Shown here in pieces: positions 24,862-32,496 of a stretch of 64,000 bases of DNA. Position 1 is the stretch's first letter, and each line of letters opens with the position of its first letter. The position numbers and the translations under genes were made by a program. The DNA is taken from assembly GCA_045600845.1 (NCBI GenBank), contig JAZRYR010000011.1, forward strand, positions 62,001-126,000, read 5' to 3'. The notes beneath the pieces are model-generated. The model searched no databases, was not told the origin of the DNA, and saw nothing but the letters and a program-made list of their open reading frames with translations. Source of the stretch: RGIG5612 sp045600845 (GTDB lineage: Bacteria > Bacillota > Clostridia > Lachnospirales > Lachnospiraceae).

Positions 24862-25491
24862 ATGAAAAATCTGGTAATCCTGGCAGGAGGGAAAAGCCGT
24901 CGCATGGGAAGTGATAAGGTTTTTCTTGGAATCCATGGGGAAACCTTTTTGGAACGATTATATAAAAGAGGAACAGCGTTTTTTGACAATGTTTATATCT
25001 CTACCGACACAGAGGAACATGCTTTTGAAATTCTACGTCTGCCGGAACTGAAGAATATCGATAACCATCATATCATTACCGACCAGTATCCGGATTGTGG
25101 ACCTCTGGGAGGTATTGTATCTGTATTTGAAAAAACGGATGCAGACCGTTTTGCCATTGTTCCAACGGATGTTCCTCTTGCGGATATGAGAGTGCTGGAT
25201 ACTCTTTTTCAGCAATGCAACGGAAAACCTTGTATTTTCCGACGGGACAACGGCTTTCTGGAACCGCTGATCGGTGTTTACGATAAGAACTGTCTGAGGG
25301 TATTTAAAAACTGTTTGGAAAAGCAGGAATACCCGATTCGAAAACCTTTGGAAATCAATGGATTTCAGACCTTTTCCGCAGAGGAACTTATTCAAAGGAA
25401 TCCAGTGCTGAAAGAGGTAAATTTTGCGTCATGCTTTAAAAATATAAATAATCCTGAAGATTACGAGGAATTAAAAAACAGCAGCTTCTGA
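24862..25491 (+). CDS. mobA: Molybdenum cofactor guanylyltransferase
   Basis: 209-aa NTP transferase. It starts LVILAGGKSRRMGSDKVFL, the GTP-binding signature of MobA, followed by ITDQYPDCGPLGGI and IVPTDVPLADM (metal Asp), and ends with NNPEDYEEL, the usual MobA tail. MobA attaches GMP to molybdopterin, making the guanine dinucleotide cofactor. GAGGAGG lies before the ATG. It converges with the ABC importer at 25.5-28.4 kb, and both share a bidirectional terminator. The pairing suggests that importer carries molybdate or tungstate. Confidence 0.92.
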   Translation: MKNLVILAGGKSRRMGSDKVFLGIHGETFLERLYKRGTAFFDNVYISTDTEEHAFEILRLPELKNIDNHHIITDQYPDCGPLGGIVSVFEKTDADRFAIVPTDVPLADMRVLDTLFQQCNGKPCIFRRDNGFLEPLIGVYDKNCLRVFKNCLEKQEYPIRKPLEINGFQTFSAEELIQRNPVLKEVNFASCFKNINNPEDYEELKNSSF

Positions 25492-25506
25492 CCGAAAGCT
25501 GCTGTT
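25477..25506. terminator. Bidirectional terminator between mobA and the ABC importer
   Basis: Perfect 11-bp stem AACAGCAGCTT (25477-25487) and AAGCTGCTGTT (25496-25506). A-rich before and T-rich after, so it can serve both convergent genes. It overlaps the last codons of mobA. Confidence 0.75.
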
Positions 25507-25511
25507 GGATT

Positions 25512-26618
25512 TTAAAAGGATTTTTTGGTTAACTTATCGTATTGATCATCGGTCAGATTGTGATGATAAAACAGCTGATAATATCGGATGATTTCTTCTT
25601 TCACATCATATTTACAGGATTCCGGATATAAAATTGCCGGTAACCAGCTCATAGCCAGATAGCGTTGTACCGATGGAGGCGTGCCCATCCAGTTGTATGG
25701 ATTATAAGGAGTTTCCACGTAATTGTCATGAACAATGGCATTTACCTCTCTCCAGCCGGGAATGTCTTTTACCGTATCATATATACTTCCATTTCCAAAA
25801 ATTACAAAATCCGGATTCCATAGAGCAATCTGTTCCAGGCCGACTTCATTCCCCAGACCTTTACCGGATATGGTTTCTACAACGGCGACATTATCTGTCA
25901 GTAAGTCCAACAGCTGAGACTGGAAAGAGCCTTTGGCAAGGACGTTTAATCCATTGCTTCCCTGGACATACAGTGTCTTTACCTTCTTGTCACCAACCTT
26001 TTTCATGATGTTTTCAGTACGGGAATAAACTTCCTTACAGTAATCAGAAAGGGCTTTTGCATCTTCTTCTTTGCCTAAAATAGAACCTAGTTTTTCAAAT
26101 GTCTGGTCTGTATCGGCCAGTTCTGTCTGGACAAATACAATGGGGATGCCTGTCTGCAAGGTAAAGTTGTCCAGGTCTTGTTCCATGCCTTTTTTGTATT
26201 CCCCAATATCGATGACCAGTTGAGGCTCTGCAGCCACCAAGGCTTCGATATTCATTTCTTTGGAACTGAAGAATTGGCCAAAGTATGGAAGATTCCGGTA
26301 TTTTTCCGGAATAATTTCCGCCGCATAATCCTTCCATGGGTCGGAAAGGCCGACCAGCATTTCCGGAGCCAGGGCATAGAGAATCATCTGGGCGGAAGGA
26401 CCGGATGGGACAACTCGGGAAACTTTTGATGGAATTTCCACATCTCGTCCGGCATCGTCTTTCCAAAGAAAAGAAGCAGCATCTTCCGAACCGGAATCCA
26501 GATATCCGGATGCGGTAACCGGTCGTTCCATCCCGTCTCCGTCCATGACATCCCCGCAGGCAGTCAGGGACAGGCAGATTGTGAGAATCAGTAATACCGA
26601 TAATATTTTTTTACTCAT
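25512..26618 (-). CDS. ABC importer substrate-binding lipoprotein (metal oxyanion/corrinoid type)
   Basis: 368-aa class III binding protein (BtuF/FhuD/MolB fold). A lipoprotein signal peptide ends LSLTACG with the lipobox Cys at residue about 21. The binding fold includes VVPSGPSAQMILYALAPEMLVGL, YFGQFFSSKEMNIEALVAAEPQLVIDIG and NPDFVIFGN. Near the C terminus NPYNWMGTPPSVQRYLAMSWL resembles the NWM-PPSVNR signature of binding proteins linked to molybdate/tungstate uptake. It is the last gene of a permease-ATPase-lipoprotein operon and overlaps the ATPase gene by 8 bases. Iron-siderophore or cobalamin binding cannot be excluded; the adjacent mobA favours an oxyanion. Confidence 0.82.
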   Translation of the reverse strand: MSKKILSVLLILTICLSLTACGDVMDGDGMERPVTASGYLDSGSEDAASFLWKDDAGRDVEIPSKVSRVVPSGPSAQMILYALAPEMLVGLSDPWKDYAAEIIPEKYRNLPYFGQFFSSKEMNIEALVAAEPQLVIDIGEYKKGMEQDLDNFTLQTGIPIVFVQTELADTDQTFEKLGSILGKEEDAKALSDYCKEVYSRTENIMKKVGDKKVKTLYVQGSNGLNVLAKGSFQSQLLDLLTDNVAVVETISGKGLGNEVGLEQIALWNPDFVIFGNGSIYDTVKDIPGWREVNAIVHDNYVETPYNPYNWMGTPPSVQRYLAMSWLPAILYPESCKYDVKEEIIRYYQLFYHHNLTDDQYDKLTKKSF

Positions 26619-27429
26619 GTTTTTCCTCCATGAATTCTGTCAATGCTTTGTTCATCCGGTGCAAGTCTTTAGGAACGCAGGAGATTACCTGACGATCCAG
26701 TGGAATGACATCAATCTCCATTCCATATAATTGGGAAACCAGGTTACTGTCTACCACCTCAGACGGTCTTCCAAAAGCCAGGACTTTTCCATCCAGCATT
26801 GCAAGAACTTTTGTGGAATAAAAGCATGCCTGCTCTGGATCATGAGTGGACTGAATCACCGTGTAACCGTTATTGGTCAAGGTCCGGATTGTCTTCATTA
26901 AACGAATCTTATTGCCGAAATCCAGGCTGGCCGAAGGTTCATCCATGATCAGAATTTTTGCTTGTTGGGCAAGAGCTCTGGCAATTAAAGTCATCTGGCG
27001 TTCGCCACCGGAAATATTGGCATAATTCCGGTCTTTTAAATGATAAATATCCAGTATTTTCAGTGCGTCCTCGGTATGTTTGAACTGTATTTCTTTGGGT
27101 ACGGACATTTTTCCCATCTGGGCGGTAGTGCCCATAAGCACCATATCAAAAACAGAGTAATTGAATACCGGATTATGAAACTGTGGAATATATGCGATTT
27201 CTTTCGCTATTGCACTTGGACTCATTTCCTTCAGGGATTTACCATTGAGGAGAATATCGCCTTTTTCCGGCTCTAGGAGTCTCAGAATACATTTGAATAA
27301 CGTACTTTTGCCTACACCATTCGGCCCGAGTACGGAAATCAGCTCTCCCTTCTGCGCCTCGAACGAAAGTCCTTTCAATACGGAAGTGTTTTTATAAGAA
27401 AAATAAATATCTTTTATCTGAAGACTCAT
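26611..27429 (-). CDS. ABC importer ATP-binding protein (FecE/BtuD type)
   Basis: 272-aa ATPase of a type II importer. Walker A is GPNGVGKST, the Q-loop lies in YIPQFHN, the signature is NISGGERQM, Walker B is ILIMDEPSASLD, and the switch His is in STHDPEQA. It overlaps the permease gene by 4 bases (ATGA) and the lipoprotein gene by 8, so the three genes are translationally coupled. The start lies at 27429. Confidence 0.92.
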   Translation of the reverse strand: MSLQIKDIYFSYKNTSVLKGLSFEAQKGELISVLGPNGVGKSTLFKCILRLLEPEKGDILLNGKSLKEMSPSAIAKEIAYIPQFHNPVFNYSVFDMVLMGTTAQMGKMSVPKEIQFKHTEDALKILDIYHLKDRNYANISGGERQMTLIARALAQQAKILIMDEPSASLDFGNKIRLMKTIRTLTNNGYTVIQSTHDPEQACFYSTKVLAMLDGKVLAFGRPSEVVDSNLVSQLYGMEIDVIPLDRQVISCVPKDLHRMNKALTEFMEEKHE

Positions 27430-28433
27430 GAGCGGTTACCATCCTTTATGATTAAATAAATAAAGAACGGAGCTCCTACCAGAGAGGTCAGAATTCCAAT
27501 CGGTATTTCACTGGTAAACAGGCAGCGGGAAAGGTCATCTACGGCTAAAAGGAACAAGGCACCGATCAACATGGATGCAGGAAACATTTTCTTGTAATCA
27601 TCGCCTACGATTTTTCGTGCTATGTGCGGAATTACCAGTCCGACCCATCCAATAATGCCACTGACGGCAACGCAGGCGGAAGTGATTAAGGTCGCTGCAG
27701 TAATAACAACCATCCGGAGAGCTTTGGTATTGACGCCGATAGTACGGGCTTCTTCCTCTCCTAAGGTCAGAATATTGATTCTCCAACGCAGCAGAAGCAG
27801 GACAATAAGACCAAGAGCCATCGGAATAATGGCAAACAAAAGGTCTTTTGGAAGAATTCCGTTCAGACTTCCCATAAGCCAGTAGGTAATCGCCGGCAAT
27901 TCGTCGCTGGGATCGGCTACTAGTTTAATAAAAGAAACACCGGAGGAAGCTAAGGAGCTGACCATGATTCCGGCTAATATGAAACTTAAAGCTTTTTTTC
28001 CTCGGATATTGTTTCCGATCAGCACGACGATCAGCACCGTGAGGATGCCAAAAATGAAAGCAAAAATCATGGTAAAGGAATTACCTAAATTTAAGAGGAT
28101 GGCAAGAGCCGCTCCGAAGGCTGCGCCGCTGGATGCGCCTAAAAGGTCTGGCGCTGCCATGGGATTCTGGAAAACGCCTTGATAGGAGGCACCTGCAGTA
28201 GAAAGAGAACACCCTACCAGACAAGCCATTAAGATCCGGGGCAATCGGCTATACAAAAGTAAAGATTCCTGGGAAGGGGTCCAGAATGGTTGGATATGGA
28301 ATATTTTGGACCCAAGAATTCCAAAGAGTTCTTTGATGGAAATAGGAAATCTGCCCAGGGCTACCGAGCCGATGATCAGAATCACCAGAAGAATTGCCAT
28401 GACCAGAATTGTCAGTTTGTAGTGCTTTTTCAT
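27426..28433 (-). CDS. ABC importer permease (FecCD/BtuC family)
   Basis: 335-aa permease with about ten transmembrane helices. Family motifs include RLPRILMACLVGCSLSTAGASYQGVFQNPMAAPDLLG (split over residues about 67-104), SGAAFGA and TGIGVNTKAL-like TIGVNTKAL. GIIGWVGLVIPHIAR (the ATPase-coupling helix) and GIPIGILT-like EIPIGILTSLVGAPFF follow. It is the first gene of the operon. No ribosome site is visible right before ATG 28433, which starts only 13 bases after the U-tract of the leader terminator, so translation may depend on the leader's fold. Confidence 0.9.
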   Translation of the reverse strand: MKKHYKLTILVMAILLVILIIGSVALGRFPISIKELFGILGSKIFHIQPFWTPSQESLLLYSRLPRILMACLVGCSLSTAGASYQGVFQNPMAAPDLLGASSGAAFGAALAILLNLGNSFTMIFAFIFGILTVLIVVLIGNNIRGKKALSFILAGIMVSSLASSGVSFIKLVADPSDELPAITYWLMGSLNGILPKDLLFAIIPMALGLIVLLLLRWRINILTLGEEEARTIGVNTKALRMVVITAATLITSACVAVSGIIGWVGLVIPHIARKIVGDDYKKMFPASMLIGALFLLAVDDLSRCLFTSEIPIGILTSLVGAPFFIYLIIKDGNRS

Positions 28434-28445
28434 AATCGATGCCGA

Positions 28446-28474
28446 ATAAAAAGGACTGTCTCAAAAGACAGTCC
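28446..28474 (-). terminator. Leader (attenuator) terminator before the permease gene
   Basis: Minus-strand GGACTGTCT (28474-28466) pairs with AGACAGTCC (28461-28453) over CAAA/TTTG, followed by TTTTTATT. It lies between the promoter at 28.66 kb and the permease start, so it can only be a regulatory terminator. Confidence 0.8.
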
Positions 28475-28633
28475 TCCCTGAAAGTTCAAGGTAAGATTCG
28501 GTCTGTCTCCTTCTCAAATATCGGAAAGCTATGCCGTTTCCCGCATAACTCTGCGCTTTCTTTTTAAAAGCTGGGCTGTCCACCATAGCTGGGCCGTAGG
28601 ATGAAACAGCTTGGAAACAATCTGTTTAATTGT
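28446..28633 (-). promoter_or_regulatory. Structured leader RNA, candidate riboswitch
   Basis: About 185 bases are transcribed from the promoter at 28640-28669 before the attenuator. The RNA can fold into an AAGCTG/CAGCTT-closed domain (from about 28606) and a second domain with an AAAGC/GCTTT closing stem. That domain's apical hairpin has a GAAA loop (28529-28548, stem TATGC/GCATA). The combination of complex fold, intrinsic terminator and transporter gene is what riboswitches show. I cannot match it to a class: it lacks the cobalamin B12-box. A molybdenum-cofactor-type RNA is possible given mobA nearby but unproven. Confidence 0.5.
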
Positions 28634-28639
28634 GAGCCG

Positions 28640-28669
28640 ATTATAGCAAAGGGCTTACTTTTTCGTCAA
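28640..28669 (-). promoter_or_regulatory. Sigma-A promoter of the ABC importer operon
   Basis: On the minus strand TTGACG (28669-28664), 18-bp spacer, TATAAT (28645-28640). Start expected near 28633. Confidence 0.75.
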
Positions 28670-28699
28670 GCAAAACCCTTTGTTACCGGATTTCTGAGA

Positions 28700-29806
28700 T
28701 TAATTCTGTCCGTTATGGTTGTTTTTCTTTTTGTTAACTTTTTTCTTAATAACGATAACAACAACGACTACGATGGCTACGAGGATGAGAAGCCAGATCC
28801 AGTTGGAAGCAAACCATACAAGGAGGTTTTCTAAGAACCAGCCGAAGCCTTCCAGACCGCCCTTGAAAGAATCAGCAAGTCGCTGCCCAAAGGTCAGAGG
28901 CTGATTTCCTGAAGAGTCTCGATAAACTTCTCTTAAATCAATATTTACTTTTGCAAAGTCGATTAAGGAATCGTACTGCTTTAAAGTTCCGGTATAGCTA
29001 TCGATAAGAAGTTCTGTATCGGAAATTTCGCGCTCCAGTTCGATAATGTCTTCCATAGTTGCCGCCTGAGCCAAAAGCTCCTGTAATCGTTTCAGTTTCG
29101 TTTTCGCGGTTTCCAGACGAGATTCCGTATCATAGTAGTATTCGGAAACGTCTTCGGCGCTCTTGTTGCTGCTTTTAACCGTACATACGGAACCCACCTG
29201 TTCTAAGAATTCGTTCAGTCGTTCTGAAGGAATACGAATGGTGTAAGAGCCATAGCGGTAATCGGAGGAATTGCTGTTCACCTCCGCCCATTCAAAGTAT
29301 CCGCCCATGGAATTTACTAACAGTTCCAGTTCAGAAGCTGCTTTTTCGAATTCTTTGGTTTCCATGCTGATGTAAGCGCTGTAGATGATTTTGTTATTGG
29401 CAAGGATTTCCGGAACGTCGGAAACAGCCAGATCTTCGGATTTTTCCTCATTGTAATAGACGGCATCCGGAGCAGCTGCGGCTTCAGAATAGGCTCCCTC
29501 CATCCCGTTATCGGCATAAGCACCGGCAGCGGACTCGTATGCATATTCATAGGCTGCATCCTTATGAGCACCACCCATGGATAGATTGGCTGCAATCACC
29601 ACCAGACCGATGCCTGCTACCAGTACCGCGCAGGCCGCAATGGCGATACCTCTCCAGATTCTCAGTTCTTTCGGAGCTTTTTTTCTCTCTTTTTTCGTTT
29701 TCAAAACCATTGCATCGGTTGCAGCTTCTGCTTGGTAATTTGCGGCTTCTTCTACGTATTTATCATTTATATTATTTAAAGCATTTGAAAATTGTTCTGT
29801 TTTCAT
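28700..29806 (-). CDS. DUF4349 membrane protein, probable anti-sigma partner
   Basis: 368-aa bitopic protein. An N-terminal cytoplasmic part (1-50) leads to one helix (AIAACAVLVAGIGLVVIAA, about 54-72). An Ala/Tyr-rich acidic linker is followed by the DUF4349 domain (IIYSAYISMETKEFEKAASEL, GGYFEWAEV, SYTIRIPSERLNEFLEQVG). A coiled coil of about 60 residues comes next (ESRLETAKTKLKRLQELL) and a second helix near 340-360. The stop of the sigma gene overlaps its start (ATGA), so both proteins are coupled. An N-terminal segment ahead of the first helix fits a sigma-binding tail, but no ZAS motif is seen, so anti-sigma activity is inferred from pairing. Confidence 0.82.
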   Translation of the reverse strand: MKTEQFSNALNNINDKYVEEAANYQAEAATDAMVLKTKKERKKAPKELRIWRGIAIAACAVLVAGIGLVVIAANLSMGGAHKDAAYEYAYESAAGAYADNGMEGAYSEAAAAPDAVYYNEEKSEDLAVSDVPEILANNKIIYSAYISMETKEFEKAASELELLVNSMGGYFEWAEVNSNSSDYRYGSYTIRIPSERLNEFLEQVGSVCTVKSSNKSAEDVSEYYYDTESRLETAKTKLKRLQELLAQAATMEDIIELEREISDTELLIDSYTGTLKQYDSLIDFAKVNIDLREVYRDSSGNQPLTFGQRLADSFKGGLEGFGWFLENLLVWFASNWIWLLILVAIVVVVVIVIKKKVNKKKNNHNGQN

Positions 29807-30360
29807 ATGATGTAATCCCTTTCTGTAAGATAACCCCTAAGTTTGCTGCGCAGACGGGTAAGGCGAACAGATACATTTTTTTCCGTCAGACCGGTCCGCT
29901 CAGATATTTCCCCATAGGAATCTGAAAAGTAATATCTGCGCATGAAAATCACACGATCTTTTTGGTCTAATGTATCGAGGAATTGTTCAATGGTTTCAGT
30001 CAGCTGGCTGGATTCAATTTCACTTTCCACATCTTTCATGGAGGATAGCGTTTCTTCCAGTTCTTCAAGAGCCACATCATAGACACTGTTCCGCTTAGAG
30101 GCAGTATTGTAGTTGTATCGCTTGCAGGCTATGTTGCGGGCAATCTTACATACATAAGAAACCAGCGATTCAGGATGGTTCGGGGGAATACTGTTCCATA
30201 CTCCCAGATAGGTGTCATTGACACATTCTTCTGCGTCGGAATGATTATTTAGGATATTTTGAGCAATTTTATGACAGAGCTTTCCGTATTTTACAGAGAG
30301 CTCTTCAATTGCTTTCTCGGATCGTTCAAAAAATAAATCGATGATTTTTTTATCGTCCAT
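29803..30360 (-). CDS. ECF-type RNA polymerase sigma factor
   Basis: 185-aa sigma-70 family regulator. Region 2 includes KLCHKIAQNILNNHSDAEECVNDTYLGVWNSIPPN (split at about residues 25-60) and YVCKIARNIACKRYN. Region 4 includes LDQKDRVIFMRRYYFSDSYGEISERTGLTEKNVSVRLTR as the helix-turn-helix. The longest frame starts at TTG 30381, but AAAGGTGG sits correctly before ATG 30360. It is the first gene of a two-gene operon with a DUF4349 membrane protein. It probably controls its own operon; the target promoter sequence is not known. Confidence 0.92.
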   Translation of the reverse strand: MDDKKIIDLFFERSEKAIEELSVKYGKLCHKIAQNILNNHSDAEECVNDTYLGVWNSIPPNHPESLVSYVCKIARNIACKRYNYNTASKRNSVYDVALEELEETLSSMKDVESEIESSQLTETIEQFLDTLDQKDRVIFMRRYYFSDSYGEISERTGLTEKNVSVRLTRLRSKLRGYLTERDYII

Positions 30361-30452
30361 GGTTCCACCTTTCCGCCTCAATTATATACTACGGATTTTA
30401 AAGGGAAAACTACACAGGTCTGAACATTTTATGAATTTTTTTAGGGGCAGTA

Positions 30453-30461
30453 TGGTATAAT
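30453..30461 (+). promoter_or_regulatory. Extended -10 promoter of the XRE gene
   Basis: TGGTATAAT (TGn plus TATAAT, 30453-30461) with no good -35, as expected of extended -10 promoters. The ATG is 48 bases downstream after AAAGGAGAAGG. Confidence 0.55.
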
Positions 30462-30509
30462 CGTTAAAAACAATAATCGGCATATCTGCAAAACCGAAAG
30501 GAGAAGGTT

Positions 30510-30959
30510 ATGGCAAATAAGGTTGGCAAATTAATCAAGCAGGCTCGTACGGACGCGGGACTTACCCAGGAACAATTGGCACGCAAAGTAAAAGGTGCAG
30601 ATGCCTCCGACATCAGCAAAGCGGAAAGAGGACAGCTGAAGCTGACCAATGACCAGCTGAAACAGATTGCAAAAGCTACTGGAGTGACCCAGAAATCCTT
30701 GATTGAAGCAGCTGCTTCCAGTTCCTACAGCAGCAGTTCTTCCAGTTCCTCGAAGCCGTCAAGCAGTTCTTCTTCAAGCTCTTCTTCCTCGAAAACTTCG
30801 ATGAAATTAACAGCAACGGAAAAACGTTTAGTGGAACTGTACCGGAAGGCAGATTCGGATACCAAGAAGCAGGCCATGTCTGTATTAAAGGGAACGGGTG
30901 TAGCCGATGCGGTAGGAGATTTCCTTGGCTCCGCAATTGATTCTCTTTTCAAGAAGTAA
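30510..30959 (+). CDS. XRE-family regulator with polyserine linker
   Basis: 149-aa protein in three parts. Residues 1-70 are a Cro/CI helix-turn-helix (IKQARTDAGLTQEQLARKVKGADASDISKAERG). Residues about 70-96 are almost only Ser with a few Tyr, Lys and Pro, a flexible low-complexity linker. Residues 97-149 form a small domain (LTATEKRLVELYRKADSDTKKQAMSVLKG) that resembles the end of many clostridial XRE proteins, followed by an amphipathic tail (VGDFLGSAIDSLF). It is monocistronic with its own promoter. The target genes are unknown. The Ser run uses mixed codons, so it is not a simple triplet slippage. Confidence 0.85.
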   Translation: MANKVGKLIKQARTDAGLTQEQLARKVKGADASDISKAERGQLKLTNDQLKQIAKATGVTQKSLIEAAASSSYSSSSSSSSKPSSSSSSSSSSSKTSMKLTATEKRLVELYRKADSDTKKQAMSVLKGTGVADAVGDFLGSAIDSLFKK

Positions 30960-30999
30960 AGGAAAAAGACGCGATTTCGGAAGCAATGGTACTATTATA

Positions 31000-31028
31000 T
31001 AGACATTCATTTTTTACAATGCTACAAT
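31000..31028 (+). promoter_or_regulatory. Sigma-A promoter of the NSS transporter gene
   Basis: TAGACA (31000-31005), 17-bp spacer, TACAAT (31023-31028). AGGAGGG follows at 31049. Confidence 0.55.
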
Positions 31029-31059
31029 ACGGACATTGTATAATTTAGGAGGGAACTTT

Positions 31060-32400
31060 ATGGAAGAAAAACGCGAAAGCCTTGGCAGCCGGCTCGGGTT
31101 TATTTTACTTTCCGCAGGATGTGCCATAGGACTTGGTAATGTATGGGGATTCCCGTACAAAGTTGGTCATAATGGTGGCGGCGCATTCGTATTTGTATAT
31201 ATCCTTTGCGTTTTACTGCTCGGTGTTCCGATTATGACTACAGAGTTTGCTATGGGACGTTCATCTCGTAAGAGCCCGGTAAATATGTATCGGCCTCTTC
31301 TTAAGAATGAAAAGAGTCCATTCCATTTGCAAGGTTGGCTTAGTTTAGCAGGAAACTTTTTCCTGATGATGTTCTATACTACTATCGCAGGTTACTTCTT
31401 CCATTATTTTATTGGTTTCGTTTCCGGAAATATGGAGAACCTGAACTGGGGAGATACGATTTCCAACACAGGAGTCAATGTTGGTTTCATGATTCTGGTC
31501 GTTGTTTTAGGTTTTTTGATTCTGTCTTTTGATATTCAAAAAGGACTGGAAAAAGTTACGAAATGGATGATGCTGGCTCTGTTTGCTTTGATGATTGTAT
31601 TGGCAATTCACAGCTGCACGCTTTCTGGATTTGGGGAAGGCATCAGCTTCTATCTGAAACCAGACTTCTCTTTAATTACGCCAAGTGTAATCATTGCGGC
31701 AATGTGTCAGGCATTCTTCAGCTTATCTCTTGGTATGGGATCCATGGCGATTTTCGGAAGTTATACCGATAAGAGCCGTTCTCTTCTTGGAGAAGCTGTA
31801 AATGTTTGTACTTTGGATACTTTGGTCGCTTTGCTGGCTGGATTTATTATTTTCCCGGCTTGCTTCACCTTTAATATTAATCCGGACGCAGGCCCTCCAC
31901 TTCTGTTTACCACGATGGTAACGGTATTCCAGAATATGAGCGGTGGGCGTGTCTGGGGTTCTCTGTTCTTTATCTTTATGATTTTCGCAGCAATGAGTAC
32001 GGTGGTAGCGGTATTTGAAAATATTCTTGCGATGATGAGAGAGTTAACTGGTTGGAGCCGTAAAAAAGGCTGTGTAATCTGCTGTATTATGATGTTGATT
32101 CTGTGCATGCCTATGGCACTCACGGGAAATGTGCTTTCCAATGTCCATCCTTTGGGTGAGGGCACTGGTTTTCTGGATCTTTGGGACTTCCTGGTTGAAA
32201 CCGTTATTCAGCCGATCGGTTCCGTTTTATTCTTAGTAGTTTGCTGCAGCGACAAGCTGTGGGGCTGGGATGAATTTGAGTTGGAAGCAAATACCGGTAA
32301 AGGCTTGAAAGTTAAATCTTGGATGAAAGTCTTCTTCAAGTACATTACTCCGATTATTGTATTCGCGCTTTGGATTTATGGACTGATTACTTTCTTCTAA
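31060..32400 (+). CDS. Sodium-dependent transporter, NSS/SNF family
   Basis: 446-aa secondary transporter with 11-12 transmembrane helices. Helix 1 has GFILLSAGCAIGLGNVWGFPY, the unwound sodium/substrate site of the LeuT fold, followed by NGGGAFVFVY. Helix 6 has AFFSLSLGMGSMAIFGSY, and helix 8 includes AAMSTVVAVFENI. It likely imports an amino acid (tyrosine, tryptophan or leucine type) with sodium; the substrate is not predictable. The upstream TTG at 31036 is rejected because AGGAGGG directs ATG 31060. Ends before a terminator shared with the convergent GTPase gene. Confidence 0.92.
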   Translation: MEEKRESLGSRLGFILLSAGCAIGLGNVWGFPYKVGHNGGGAFVFVYILCVLLLGVPIMTTEFAMGRSSRKSPVNMYRPLLKNEKSPFHLQGWLSLAGNFFLMMFYTTIAGYFFHYFIGFVSGNMENLNWGDTISNTGVNVGFMILVVVLGFLILSFDIQKGLEKVTKWMMLALFALMIVLAIHSCTLSGFGEGISFYLKPDFSLITPSVIIAAMCQAFFSLSLGMGSMAIFGSYTDKSRSLLGEAVNVCTLDTLVALLAGFIIFPACFTFNINPDAGPPLLFTTMVTVFQNMSGGRVWGSLFFIFMIFAAMSTVVAVFENILAMMRELTGWSRKKGCVICCIMMLILCMPMALTGNVLSNVHPLGEGTGFLDLWDFLVETVIQPIGSVLFLVVCCSDKLWGWDEFELEANTGKGLKVKSWMKVFFKYITPIIVFALWIYGLITFF

Positions 32401-32449
32401 AAGACGGAGACGGATAAAAGTGTCCGGATGTAATATCGGGACTTTCATA

Positions 32450-32495
32450 ATAAAAAAATGTCCCCCGATGGATGTAGAATTACAACTGTCGGGGG
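32450..32495. terminator. Terminator between the NSS and GTPase genes
   Basis: CCCCCGA (32462-32468) pairs with TCGGGGG (32489-32495). On the minus strand the stem is followed by ACATTTTTTTATT, so it mainly ends the GTPase operon; it can also act on the plus-strand gene. Confidence 0.7.
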
Positions 32496-32496
32496 C

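Noticed and set aside
28446..28633. Cobalamin riboswitch
   Set aside because: The importer type suggested it, but the conserved B12-box and the GCCACTG segment are not visible in the leader.
28601..28834. Plus-strand ORF of 77 codons
   Set aside because: It overlaps the minus-strand promoter of the ABC operon and the DUF4349 coding end; no ribosome site and no recognisable domain.
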